This document shows, piece by piece, positions 27,026 through 36,081 of a stretch of 64,000 nt of DNA. Position 1 is the stretch's first letter; the number at the start of each line of letters is the position of its first letter. Below the pieces are notes generated by a model. The model did no database searches. It was not told the DNA's origin and saw only the letters and a program-made list of their open reading frames with translations. The stretch covers positions 1-64,000 of the forward strand of contig CAUJEN010000024.1 in NCBI GenBank assembly GCA_963169765.1, given 5' to 3'. The position numbers and the translations under genes were made by a program. The stretch is from QWHO01 sp021404945. GTDB lineage: Bacteria > Vulcanimicrobiota > Xenobia > Xenobiales > QWHO01.

Positions 27026-28435
27026 TTACAGCAGCTCCGTCAGCTCAACCACTTTGATAGGCCCGAGCTTGAGCGCCTCGAGCTTGGGCCGGATCACCTT
27101 CACGTCGCCCACGATCACCACCGCCGTGCTGTCGGTCTGCATGTGTTTTGCGGCCGCCGCCTGCACCTCGGCCGGGGTGACGGCCAGAATCTTGTCCACG
27201 TAAGTGGCGTAGTAGTCCTCTGGAAGGCCGTAGAGAAGCTGCTCTTCGAGCTGCCCGGCCACCTCCTGGTTGGTGGCAAACGAGGAGGGGAAGCCATAGG
27301 CCAGGTTGTTGCGGGCCTTGCTCAGCTCGCCCTCGGGCACGGGCTTTTTCATGCCGTCGATCTCCACGAAGAACTCGCGCACCGCCTCGGCCGTCTTGTC
27401 GGTCTGCACGGCCGCGGTGGCCACGAAGGGCCCGGGCAGGCGGCGCATGTCGAAACCCGAGCGGGCCCCGTAGGTGTAGCCGTTCTTCTCGCGCAGGTTC
27501 TGATTCAGTCGCGAGGTGAAAGATCCGCCCAGAATGGTGTTCATCACCTCCAGGGCAAAGAAGTCGGGCGTGGCTCGATCGACCCCGACCCGGCCGATGC
27601 GGATGACCGACTGGGCCGCTCCCGGCTTGTCCACCAGGTAGACGGTTCGGGGGCCGTGCTGGGCGGACAGGGCTACGGTCGGCTCCTCGGCCGGCGCGCC
27701 GGCCTTCCAGCTGCCGAACTGGGCCTCGAGCAGGCTCAGCACCTCGTCCACCTTCACGTCGCCCACCACGATGAAGGCCGCCTTCTCGGGGCGGTAGCGA
27801 GAAGCGTGAAAGGCGGCCAGTTGCTCGCGGGTGACCGCTTTGACGAAAGCCATGCGACCCGTGAGACCGGTGCCGAAGCGGTGCTCGGAGCCGAACAGCA
27901 CGTGCGGGAAGGCCAGCCGCGCGATGGTGGCGGGGTCGTCGCTGACCCGGGAGAACTCCACCAGAAGCTCGGTGCGCCGCCGCTCGAGCTCGGCCGCCGG
28001 GAAAGTGGGGCGCAAGACCACGTCGGCCATCACCGGCAGGGCCTGAGCCAGCCGGGCCACCGGCACATACAGCCCGACGCTGGTGGCGTCATAGCTGGTG
28101 CTGGCCCCCAGGCTGGCGCCCAGGTAGTCGAGCTCGTCGGCCAGGGCCAGGGCGTCGCGAGCTCCGGCCCCCTCGTCGAGCATGCCCGCGGTCATCGAGG
28201 CCACCCCGTAAGCGCCGACCGGGTCGGAGGCGCTGCCGCTGGTGAGCAGAAGATCGACCGCCACGACCGGCACCTGGTGGCGCTCCACCACCCAGACCGG
28301 AATACCGTTGGAGAGCGCGCGCTTGTGCACGGTCGGCAGGGTGAGCGAGGGCGGACGCCCGCTCTCGGGAGGACGGCGCTCCTGGCCCAGCACCGGGGCC
28401 ACCAAAAGCACGACCAGTAAGAGCAGCGCGATCAC
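27026..28435 (-). CDS. M16-family peptidase-like protein, catalytically inactive partner
   Basis: 469 aa with a signal peptide. It has the M16 two-lobe fold and the NGYTYGARSGF substrate-side motif, but where HxxEH should be it reads GVASMTAGMLDEGA, so zinc ligands are absent. In M16B peptidases an inactive subunit pairs with an active one; the active partner overlaps it by 4 nt upstream. Periplasmic or secreted. Confidence 0.85.
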   Translation of the reverse strand: MIALLLLVVLLVAPVLGQERRPPESGRPPSLTLPTVHKRALSNGIPVWVVERHQVPVVAVDLLLTSGSASDPVGAYGVASMTAGMLDEGAGARDALALADELDYLGASLGASTSYDATSVGLYVPVARLAQALPVMADVVLRPTFPAAELERRRTELLVEFSRVSDDPATIARLAFPHVLFGSEHRFGTGLTGRMAFVKAVTREQLAAFHASRYRPEKAAFIVVGDVKVDEVLSLLEAQFGSWKAGAPAEEPTVALSAQHGPRTVYLVDKPGAAQSVIRIGRVGVDRATPDFFALEVMNTILGGSFTSRLNQNLREKNGYTYGARSGFDMRRLPGPFVATAAVQTDKTAEAVREFFVEIDGMKKPVPEGELSKARNNLAYGFPSSFATNQEVAGQLEEQLLYGLPEDYYATYVDKILAVTPAEVQAAAAKHMQTDSTAVVIVGDVKVIRPKLEALKLGPIKVVELTELL

Positions 28436-29760
28436 TTCTTCACCTCCGGCACCACGGTCAGCTCCACCCGACGGTCGGCGGGCAGGAAGCTGCGCACCAC
28501 GGCGGCCAGGTCGCTGGCCCGCACGGCCCGGTAGCGGTTCAGATCGAGGGCAAAGTAGTCAGGGTTGCTGGTGGCCACGTAGTAGCCGTTCAGCATGTCA
28601 GCCTTGCCCCCGAACCCGCTCAGTTGCTCCAGGCTGGCCAGAAAGGCGACCTCCAGGCCGTTGCGGGCGCGGTCGAGCTCGCGCTGCGAGACCAGCTCTG
28701 TGCGCAGGCACTCGAGCTCCTGGTCCACCATCCTTTTGAGCTCCTCGGTGGTGTGCCCGGGACGGGGGGTCAGCACGATGTGGAACGTACTGGCCAGCCG
28801 CGAGGAGGCCTGGTAGGCCGAGACCTCCTGGGCCACCTGCAGATCGTAGACCAGCCGCTTGTAGAGTCGCGAGTTCTTGCCGCCGGCCAGAATCTGGGCC
28901 ACCAGGTCCAGCTCGGCATCGCCCGGAGCAAAGTGGGGCGGGGTGATCCAGGCGATGTCCAGGCGAGGCAGCTGCACTTTGTCCTGGATGGTCTTGCGCA
29001 CCACTCTCGTAAGCTCTGCCGGAGGCGGCGCCACCGGCAGCACGGGCTGACCCGGCTTGATGGGGCCGAACCACTTCTCCACCAGCGCCCGGGTCTTGAC
29101 CGGATCGATGTCGCCGGCAATGACCAGGCTGGCGTTGTTGGGCACGTAGTAACGCTTGAAAAAGTCGGCCACATCCTTATGGGTGGCGGCGTTCAGGTCG
29201 GCCATGTAGCCGATGGTTGGCCAGTGGTAGGGGTGGCCGGGAGGGAAGGTCAGCTCATCCACGATGATGGAGGCCATGCCGTAGGGCACGTTGGCGTAGC
29301 TCTGGCGCAGCTCGTTCTTGACCACCTCGCGCTGGCCGTTGACCCGCTCCGCCGTCATGGTGTCGAGCAGCCAGCCCATGCGGTCGGACTCGAGAAAGAG
29401 GGCCAGCTCGAGGGCGTTGGAGGGGACGGTGATCCAGTAGTTGGTGCGATCCGAGGTGGTGGAGCCGTTGTTGTCGCCCCCCACCGCTTCGAGCAGGTTG
29501 TCGAAATCGCCCTCGGGCACGTTCTTGCTCCCCTCGAACATCAGGTGCTCGAACAGGTGGGCAAAACCGGTGCGCCTGGGCTTTTCATTGGCCGAGCCCA
29601 CGTGGTACCAGAGGTTGACGCTGACGATGGGCAGGCTGTGGTCTTCGTGGAGGATCACGTGCAGCCCGTTGGGCAGGTCGAGCTCGGTATAGGGCACCGA
29701 TTGGGCCCGGGCCGGGAGCAGGAGGAAGAGGACGCACATGAGGGTGGAGAGGGATCTCAT
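28432..29760 (-). CDS. M16-family zinc metallopeptidase, active subunit
   Basis: 442 aa from ATG 29758-29760, with signal peptide MRSLSTLMCVLFLLLPARAQ. The inverted zinc motif HLFEH is at residues 68-72 and the third ligand Glu lies in EVVKNELRQ about 75 residues later. It should form a heterodimer with the inactive M16 protein encoded immediately downstream. A longer in-frame extension upstream was rejected because it precedes the signal peptide. Confidence 0.9.
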   Translation of the reverse strand: MRSLSTLMCVLFLLLPARAQSVPYTELDLPNGLHVILHEDHSLPIVSVNLWYHVGSANEKPRRTGFAHLFEHLMFEGSKNVPEGDFDNLLEAVGGDNNGSTTSDRTNYWITVPSNALELALFLESDRMGWLLDTMTAERVNGQREVVKNELRQSYANVPYGMASIIVDELTFPPGHPYHWPTIGYMADLNAATHKDVADFFKRYYVPNNASLVIAGDIDPVKTRALVEKWFGPIKPGQPVLPVAPPPAELTRVVRKTIQDKVQLPRLDIAWITPPHFAPGDAELDLVAQILAGGKNSRLYKRLVYDLQVAQEVSAYQASSRLASTFHIVLTPRPGHTTEELKRMVDQELECLRTELVSQRELDRARNGLEVAFLASLEQLSGFGGKADMLNGYYVATSNPDYFALDLNRYRAVRASDLAAVVRSFLPADRRVELTVVPEVKK

Positions 29761-29886
29761 GCACGGCTGGTTCTCAGCGCCGGGCCGGCTCCCTCTTTCG
29801 GCAATTCGCCTCACCCGAGGGCCTCGTGCAGGGCCTGAGCAGCAGGCGTGCAAAGGGAGGTCGAAAGCTGGAGAGGACAGCCACCG

Positions 29887-30330
29887 ATGTACAAGAAGAT
29901 CCTGGTCACCCTGGACGGCTCGGCCCTGGCCGAGCAGGCCCTGCCCCACGCCGAGCAGGTAGCCCACGGCGCGGGCGCCGAGCTGATCTTGCTCCAGGTG
30001 ATCAGCCTGTCCAACATCGGCCAGGTGACTCTGGACACCGAAGTCCCCATCGATTTTCCCTCGGTGGAGCAGCGGCTCAAGGCCGAGGCCAGCGAGTATC
30101 TCGAGAGCAAGGCCGCCCCTCTGGCCGCGAAGGGCATCAAGACCCGCACCATGGTAGCTCGGGGCGGGGCCGCCACCGCCATCATGGAGGTGCTCGAGCG
30201 CGAGAAGGTCGATCTGATCGTGCTCACCTCCCACGGCCGGAGCGGGTTGAGCAAGTGGGTCCACGGCAGCACGGCCGCCAAGATCCTGGACAAGTCGACC
30301 TGCCCGGTGCTCTTGATCCGCTCGAAGTGA
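29887..30330 (+). CDS. universal stress protein
   Basis: 147 aa from ATG 29887. KKILVTLDGSALAEQALP opens the Usp fold and SHGRSGLSKWVHGSTAAKIL gives the GxxG...G(S/T) ATP-binding motif. Its TGA overlaps the GTG of the cation transporter gene, so the two are coupled. Confidence 0.9.
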   Translation: MYKKILVTLDGSALAEQALPHAEQVAHGAGAELILLQVISLSNIGQVTLDTEVPIDFPSVEQRLKAEASEYLESKAAPLAAKGIKTRTMVARGGAATAIMEVLEREKVDLIVLTSHGRSGLSKWVHGSTAAKILDKSTCPVLLIRSK

Positions 30331-31211
30331 TCTACCGCTACGCCTGGGCCTCCATCGCAGCCGCTCTGGCGACGGTGGGGATGAAGCTGGGCGCCTACCG
30401 GGTGACCGGCTCGGTGGGCCTGCTCTCGGACGGGCTCGAGTCGGTGGTCAACCTGGTGGCCGCCACGCTGGCCCTGGGCATGCTGTGGTGGGCCGAGCAG
30501 CCAGCCGACGAGGGCCACCCCTTCGGGCATGCCAAGGCGGAATATTTCTCCAGCGGGGTGGAGGGAGCCCTGATCGTGCTGGCGGCCGTGGGAATCGGGA
30601 GCGCCGCCCTCCCCCGGCTGCTCGCCCCCCAGCCGCTCGAGTCGCTGGGGCTGGGCCTGGCCCTGGCCGGCGGCGCCTCACTCATCAATCTGGGAGTGGC
30701 CCTGTTCCTGCTCAAGGCCGGCAAGAAGCACAACTCCATCGCCCTGGAGGCCGACGCCCACCATCTGCTGACCGATGTCTGGACCTCGGTGGGGGTGCTG
30801 GGCGGCATCGTGCTGGTGTGGCTGACGGGCTGGCTCTGGCTGGACCCGGCCCTGGCCCTGGCGGTGGCTTTCCATATCGTCTGGACCGGGGTGCAGCTGG
30901 TCAAGCGCTCGACCCAGGGATTGATGGACGCCGCCATCCCCAGAGTCGAGCAGGAGGCCATCGAGCAGGTGCTGGAAGGCTACCGCCAGCAGGGGATCGA
31001 CTTTCACGCCCTGCGCACGCGTCGGGCCGGCACGCGCTCCTTCGTCTCCCTGCACGTGCTGGTGCCCGGCTCGTGGACGGTGCAACGCGGCCACGAGCTG
31101 CTCGAGCAGGTCGAACGTGACCTGCGGGAGGTGTCGCCGACCAGAGTCCGCGTGCTCACCCCCGGCTTGCCACTGGAGGACCCGGCCTCGTTTACTGACG
31201 AGCAGCTCTAG
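30327..31211 (+). CDS. cation diffusion facilitator family transporter
   Basis: 294 aa from GTG 30327. About six membrane helices; metal-site residues in SVGLLSDGLESVVN (helix 2) and ALEADAHHLLTDVW (helix 5), HPFGHAKAEY loop and a C-terminal cytoplasmic domain. Exports divalent metal such as Zn2+, Fe2+ or Mn2+ against protons. Co-translated with the Usp gene. Confidence 0.9.
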   Translation: MIYRYAWASIAAALATVGMKLGAYRVTGSVGLLSDGLESVVNLVAATLALGMLWWAEQPADEGHPFGHAKAEYFSSGVEGALIVLAAVGIGSAALPRLLAPQPLESLGLGLALAGGASLINLGVALFLLKAGKKHNSIALEADAHHLLTDVWTSVGVLGGIVLVWLTGWLWLDPALALAVAFHIVWTGVQLVKRSTQGLMDAAIPRVEQEAIEQVLEGYRQQGIDFHALRTRRAGTRSFVSLHVLVPGSWTVQRGHELLEQVERDLREVSPTRVRVLTPGLPLEDPASFTDEQL

Positions 31212-31242
31212 AGAGGCGCGGCCCCGTGCCGATCACAGTTTG

Positions 31243-32223
31243 TCACGACTCGAGCTGAAGGTCGAGCTGGAGCACCTCCATCCACTGCTCGGGCGGAAAG
31301 GAGAGGCTGTCCCGTCCTGCCTGCCAGGCGCGCACCGCCTCCCGGAAGGCGGGCGACCCCGGCTCGTTCCAGAGCTCCAGAACCCGCTGCAGGGCGGCCC
31401 GGGCCGCCTGCGGGTCGCCCACACCCGAAGGGGCGGCCTGACGGGCGTAATCGTGCACCCGGCGAGCCAGAGCCCCGTCTCTTGGCTGGGACTGGCGGGG
31501 AGATACGGGACGTTCCTCGTTCACGGCCAGCCCCTGAGATTTGAGGTAGGCCTGAGCGTCCCGGTAGCGGTCGGCGGGATGAGGGTGGGTCGGAAAGATG
31601 TCCAGACCCGGGCTTTGAGAGGCGATCTGCTGGAACAACTCCAGGGTGGTCAGGGCGCCCCTCGGGTCGTAACCTGCCCGGGTCATCAGCTCCATGCCCC
31701 GTCGGTCGGCCTCGGTCTCCATGCCCCGCGAATAACCCGACACCAGCACGTTGTTGGTGACGTTGGCCAGCAATTGAAGCCACTCCTGGCTGCCCTGGGT
31801 CAGCAAGCCCAACAGCAAGCTCGTCATGCCGGCATTGCGGGCCAGGCGCCCGAGGTGATCGCGCTCGAGGTGGGCGATCTCATGGGCGGCCACGAAGGCC
31901 ACCGCATCCTCGTCTCCGGATGGCAGCCTGTTGAGCAGTCCGGTCAGAAACACCACCTGCCCGTCCGGCAGAGCGTAGGCGTTGACCGAGTTGTCCTCCT
32001 GCACCACCGAGACCCGATACTGGATGTCCTTGCGCTCGGTCACCTCGACAATGCGGTAGAAGATGGTGGACACGAAAGAATGCGGATCGGGGGCGGTGGG
32101 CTCGCCATACTCGCGGCGAATCTGGTCGCGAATCTCGTCCGAGCTCTCCTCGCGTTGCTCGGGGCTCAGTTGCGCCTGAGCGAACGAGGTGAGAAGCAGC
32201 AAGCACAGGATCAAACATCGCAT
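31243..32223 (-). CDS. M48-family metallopeptidase, secreted or periplasmic
   Basis: 326 aa with a signal peptide (to about residue 18). Zinc motif HEIAH at 114-118 and third ligand Glu171 in ETEADRRG. The C-terminal ~90 residues form a helical extension. It is related to BepA/YfgC- and LoiP-type envelope quality-control proteases. Confidence 0.88.
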   Translation of the reverse strand: MRCLILCLLLLTSFAQAQLSPEQREESSDEIRDQIRREYGEPTAPDPHSFVSTIFYRIVEVTERKDIQYRVSVVQEDNSVNAYALPDGQVVFLTGLLNRLPSGDEDAVAFVAAHEIAHLERDHLGRLARNAGMTSLLLGLLTQGSQEWLQLLANVTNNVLVSGYSRGMETEADRRGMELMTRAGYDPRGALTTLELFQQIASQSPGLDIFPTHPHPADRYRDAQAYLKSQGLAVNEERPVSPRQSQPRDGALARRVHDYARQAAPSGVGDPQAARAALQRVLELWNEPGSPAFREAVRAWQAGRDSLSFPPEQWMEVLQLDLQLES

Positions 32224-32242
32224 GAGAATGATTTCTCCGCCC

Positions 32243-33562
32243 TCAGTGCAACACCCGCTTTCTAATGCGGTCGGCGTAGTCGGCCACCCGGTCGAGCAGG
32301 CCCTCGAGATGGACGCTCACCACCTGGCGCTCCTCCATCACCACCCGCCCGTCGATCACCACCGTGCGCACGTCGCTGGCCCGGGTGGTATAGGCCAGGG
32401 TGGAGGCCAGGTCGTAGACCGGCAGCTGGTGGGCCCCATCCAGGGAGACGATGATCAGGTCGGCCCGCTTGCCTGCCTCCAGGGTGCCCACCTCGTGGCC
32501 CAGAGAAACGGCCCTGGCCCCCAGACTGGTGGCCATCTGCAGGGCCTGCCCGGCGGGCAGGGCGGTGGGGTCGAGCGCGGTCACCTTCTGCAAGAAGATG
32601 GCTGTCTGCAGCTCCTGCCAGGGATCGAGGTCGTTGTTGGAGGCCGGCCCATCGGTGCCCAGGCCCACGGCCACCCCTGCTCTGAGCAGGGCCAGCACGG
32701 GAGCAACCCCTGAGGCCAGCTTCATGTTGGAATGGGGACAGTGGGCCACCCCCACCCCGGCCCGGGCCAGGCGGGCGATATCGGCCTCGTCAGCCCAGAC
32801 CACGTGGGCGGCCAGGGTGCGTGGGCCGAAAAAGCCGATGCTCTCGAGGTAAGCGGTGGGCGAGAGCCCCTGGTGGTCACGGGCCGTCTGCTCGGTCTCG
32901 GTGCGGGTCTCGGCCAGGTGGGTCATGAGGGGCAGCTCGAGCTCGTCGGCCAGCCGGCGGCTCTCGCGCAGATGAGCCTCGCTCACCGTGTAGGGGGCGT
33001 GGGGGGCCACCGCGGGTGTGATCAGGTGATGCCCCTTCCAGTCGCGGGCGAAGGCGCGCACATTGGCAACGCCCTCTTCAAAGCTCCGGGCGTCGGGCAC
33101 CGGGAAGTCCACCAGAGCCTGCCCCAACACCCCCCGCAGGCCGGCGGCCGCGAACTCTTCGGCCACCGTGCTCTCGAAGTAGTACATGTCGGCCACCGTG
33201 GTGATGCCGGCCTGGATCATCTCCAGGCAAGCCAGCCGGCTGCCCCAGCGCACGAGCTCCTGGTCGACCTCGGCGGCCTCGGCCGGAAAAATGTAGTTCT
33301 GCAGCCAGTCCATCAAGGCACGGTCGTTGGCCAGCCCGCGAAAAAGCGTCATGGGGGCGTGGCAGTGGGCGTTGACCAGTCCCGGCAGCACCGCCCGGCC
33401 GGTGGCGTCGATCACGTTCTGGGACCGGTATTGCTCGGCTTCGGGCCCCACCGCCTGGATGCGCTGGCCGACCACCGCCACCGAGGCTCCCTCGAGCACC
33501 TGGCCGGGCTCGACCATAGGCATGACCCGCCCGTTTCGAATGAGGAGATCGCAGGACTTCAT
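32243..33562 (-). CDS. mtaD: 5-methylthioadenosine/S-adenosylhomocysteine deaminase
   Basis: 439 aa amidohydrolase. Metal ligands: HCH in LVNAHCHAPMT, His in HLAETRTE, His in HCPHSNMKL and Asp in GLGTDGPASNND. Length and motifs fit MtaD, which deaminates SAH and MTA (and adenosine) to inosine derivatives. Its ATG overlaps the stop of the thioesterase gene; part of a Nudix-thioesterase-MtaD run. Confidence 0.85.
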   Translation of the reverse strand: MKSCDLLIRNGRVMPMVEPGQVLEGASVAVVGQRIQAVGPEAEQYRSQNVIDATGRAVLPGLVNAHCHAPMTLFRGLANDRALMDWLQNYIFPAEAAEVDQELVRWGSRLACLEMIQAGITTVADMYYFESTVAEEFAAAGLRGVLGQALVDFPVPDARSFEEGVANVRAFARDWKGHHLITPAVAPHAPYTVSEAHLRESRRLADELELPLMTHLAETRTETEQTARDHQGLSPTAYLESIGFFGPRTLAAHVVWADEADIARLARAGVGVAHCPHSNMKLASGVAPVLALLRAGVAVGLGTDGPASNNDLDPWQELQTAIFLQKVTALDPTALPAGQALQMATSLGARAVSLGHEVGTLEAGKRADLIIVSLDGAHQLPVYDLASTLAYTTRASDVRTVVIDGRVVMEERQVVSVHLEGLLDRVADYADRIRKRVLH

Positions 33563-34089
33563 GGGGAAACCTCACCTTCCGCCAGAATCGCTTCCGCCCC
33601 TCGCCAGGCCCGCACTGCCGCGGGCAGCTCGGGAGTCTCGCTCACCCCCATGGCCGCAGCCAGCTCTTGCACCGGCACCAGCCCCTCCCGGGCCACGAAT
33701 CCGGCCTTCACCAGCGCCAGAGCCGCCGTTCGACCGCGAGACTCGAGCCGATGCTCGATGTACACCCAGCGCTCGTCCCAGCCCAGCACGCGCGTGTACA
33801 GGGTAAATGGGTCCCACAGCTTCAAGGCGCGCCGAAAGCGCACCTGAGCCGACACGATCACCGGAGCCCAGCGCCGTTGCAGCGCGATACGCCAGAGCCC
33901 GGAGCGCGCCATCAGGTCGAGCCGGCCCAGGTCCATAAAGGTGAGATAGCGGCCATTGTTGACGTGGCCCATCAGGTCCAGGTCGGGCGGCCAGACCCGC
34001 AAAGCCAGGGTGGAGTCCTGCAGAGGCCTGATGCGGGACCGAAACAGGCTCAAGCCGAGCACCCAGAGCATGCGCAGCCAGAGGTTCAC
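33559..34089 (-). CDS. acyl-CoA thioesterase-like hotdog protein
   Basis: 176 aa from GTG 34089, which overlaps the Nudix stop (GTGA). LDLMGHVNNGRYLTFMDLGR is the 4HBT hotdog motif with the conserved Asn and Asp/Arg. VSAQVRFRRALKLWDPF follows. Probably hydrolyses acyl-thioesters in the cytoplasm. Confidence 0.8.
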   Translation of the reverse strand: MNLWLRMLWVLGLSLFRSRIRPLQDSTLALRVWPPDLDLMGHVNNGRYLTFMDLGRLDLMARSGLWRIALQRRWAPVIVSAQVRFRRALKLWDPFTLYTRVLGWDERWVYIEHRLESRGRTAALALVKAGFVAREGLVPVQELAAAMGVSETPELPAAVRAWRGAEAILAEGEVSP

Positions 34090-34589
34090 GCCTGGCGCAG
34101 CCACTCGAGGTAGTGGTGGAAGACCTCCAGCCCGTCGGGCACCACGCTGACCTGCCGGGCCCACTCCTCCAGGCGCTCGTGCTCGAGCCAGTCGCCCCAG
34201 CAGATCTCGCTCTCTTGATGGCGGATCAGACCGTCCCAGCGCACCCGGTAGAGGTGGATGAAGCTCCGGTTCAGGGGCCCCTCGTAGAGGTGCTCGAAGA
34301 GCCACTCGGGCTCGGGCCCCACCACTCCAAGCTCTTCGGCCACCTCGCGCCGGGCCGCCTCGAGATAGCTCTCGCCACTCTCCACCACGCCCCCCACGAA
34401 CATATCGAACAGGCCGGGGAAGACGTCTTTGGTGGCGGTGCGCTGGTGCACGTAGACGTCCCCTCGGGCGTTCTGCACCAGGATTCCCACTCCGCGGTGG
34501 AGCAGGTTCTGCGAGCGCACGGTGGGCCGGTCAGCCTGGCCCACCACCCGGTTGTGCTCGTCCACCAGGTCGACCAGCTCGAGAGTCAT
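34086..34589 (-). CDS. Nudix hydrolase (YfcD-like)
   Basis: 167 aa from ATG 34587-34589. The Nudix box is complete: GGVVESGESYLEAARREVAE with EELG following. The N-terminus LVDEHNRVVGQADRP and LHRGVGILV resembles the IPP-isomerase-like YfcD group. Substrate unknown. First gene of the minus-strand run; divergent from carbonic anhydrase across 58 nt. Confidence 0.85.
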   Translation of the reverse strand: MTLELVDLVDEHNRVVGQADRPTVRSQNLLHRGVGILVQNARGDVYVHQRTATKDVFPGLFDMFVGGVVESGESYLEAARREVAEELGVVGPEPEWLFEHLYEGPLNRSFIHLYRVRWDGLIRHQESEICWGDWLEHERLEEWARQVSVVPDGLEVFHHYLEWLRQA

Positions 34590-34647
34590 CCGGGCGCAGT
34601 TCTTATTGGCGAAGGTGAATCCTCCCGAGGGTGGAAGCAGGCGCCTG

Positions 34648-35301
34648 ATGAACGAGCGAGACACCTCCTACCGGCGCCTGCTGGAGGGGAACAAGAAGTG
34701 GGTCCAGCGGGTCATGGATGCAGACCCCGAGTTCTTCGGGCGCCTGGCTCACGGGCAGCAGCCCTTCTTGCTCTGGATCGGCTGCGCCGACAGCCGCGTG
34801 CCCGCCAATGAGGTGGTGGATGCCGTGCCCGGCGAGGTGTTCGTCCACCGCAACATCGCCAACCTGTTCGTGCACACCGACATGAACGCCCTGAGCGTGC
34901 TGGAGTACGCCGTCAATCACCTGTCGGTCCGGCACGTCATCGTGTGCGGCCACTATGGATGCGGCGGCGTGCGGGCGGCCATGTCGGCCAGGCACCACGG
35001 GATGATCGACAACTGGCTGCGCCACATCAAGGACGTCTACCGCCTGCACCAGAATGAGCTCGAGGCCATCGCAGATCCCACTCAGCGCGAACGCCGCCTG
35101 GTCGAGCTGAACGTGGTCGAGCAGGTCTACAACGTCTGTAAGACCTCCATCGTGCAAGAGTCCTGGCAAAAGACCCGGCTGCCGCAGGTCCACGGCTGGG
35201 TCTACGACGTGGCCAACGGGCTGGTGCGCGACCTGCAGGTCAACTTCTCGGGTCTGGACGAGATGGCCGCGATCTACGAATTTGAGCCCCGGGGGGCCTG
35301 A
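34648..35301 (+). CDS. can: beta-class carbonic anhydrase
   Basis: 217 aa from ATG 34648. Zinc ligands Cys46, His102 and Cys105, with Asp48/Arg50 dyad in CADSR and GHYGCGG. Length matches the Can/YadF type. Interconverts CO2 and bicarbonate. A double-PilZ gene follows after 5 nt. Confidence 0.93.
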   Translation: MNERDTSYRRLLEGNKKWVQRVMDADPEFFGRLAHGQQPFLLWIGCADSRVPANEVVDAVPGEVFVHRNIANLFVHTDMNALSVLEYAVNHLSVRHVIVCGHYGCGGVRAAMSARHHGMIDNWLRHIKDVYRLHQNELEAIADPTQRERRLVELNVVEQVYNVCKTSIVQESWQKTRLPQVHGWVYDVANGLVRDLQVNFSGLDEMAAIYEFEPRGA

Positions 35302-35306
35302 GCCGA

Positions 35307-36017
35307 ATGGAGTGGGCTCACAAAGACCGCCGCTCCTCCCCGCGAGTCGGCTGCGACCTGAACCACAGCGTGACGGCCCGTTTCACCGTGGCCGGCCAGA
35401 ACGAGGTTCCAGTGGCTCTCTATCTGCTCGACCTCTCCGAGGGGGGCATGCGCATCAATCTCGACCGCGAGCTTCCGGCCGGTCAGGACTTCGAGCTCAT
35501 CGTCTCCATGGCCAGCCTGGGTCAGGAAGGCGAGCTGCGCACCCGCTGCCAGGTGGCCTGGCAGAGAGGTCTGCTTGGCGAGGCCTGGGTGGCCGGCCTG
35601 CGTTTTCTGGACATGGCTGCGGTGGATCAGGCGCGCCTGCGCGAAACCATCGAGGGGTTTGAGGGGCCCAACCGGCGCCTGCGCTTCCGGCTACGCTCGG
35701 TGGTGCCGGTCTCGGTGCGCTTCGAGGACGACTGGTTCTACATGACTGCCACCGAGCTCAGCCCCGAGGGCCTGCGCATTCGGACCACCCCGGTACCCTG
35801 GTTGAGCCCCGGCTGCCAGCTCATCCTGTGGCTGCATCTGGGCTCGGAATGGCCGCTCGAGCCGCTGGACGCGGAGGTGCTCTGGCGCGAGGACGTATGG
35901 CGCGACCGTATCGAGGTCGGCTTCCGTTTCCTGGACCTCGACGAGGACGACGCCCGCCTCATCCAGACCTACATCGATCGCAGCCTGCAGGAGGAAGAGG
36001 GCGAAGAGGAGCCCTGA
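35307..36017 (+). CDS. double PilZ-domain protein
   Basis: 236 aa. First PilZ (about 5-110) with DRRSSPR and LDLSEGGMRI; second (about 125-225) with RLRFRLR and TELSPEGLRI. Acidic tail. The second domain has Glu-Leu-Ser instead of Asp-x-Ser, so c-di-GMP binding there is less sure. Same plan as the protein at 16116. Confidence 0.75.
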   Translation: MEWAHKDRRSSPRVGCDLNHSVTARFTVAGQNEVPVALYLLDLSEGGMRINLDRELPAGQDFELIVSMASLGQEGELRTRCQVAWQRGLLGEAWVAGLRFLDMAAVDQARLRETIEGFEGPNRRLRFRLRSVVPVSVRFEDDWFYMTATELSPEGLRIRTTPVPWLSPGCQLILWLHLGSEWPLEPLDAEVLWREDVWRDRIEVGFRFLDLDEDDARLIQTYIDRSLQEEEGEEEP

Positions 36018-36081
36018 GGCGCATGCCGATCAACCTGGCAAGACCAGCCCTTCCCTGGCGAGCTGGAGGCCGTTTTTCGAT

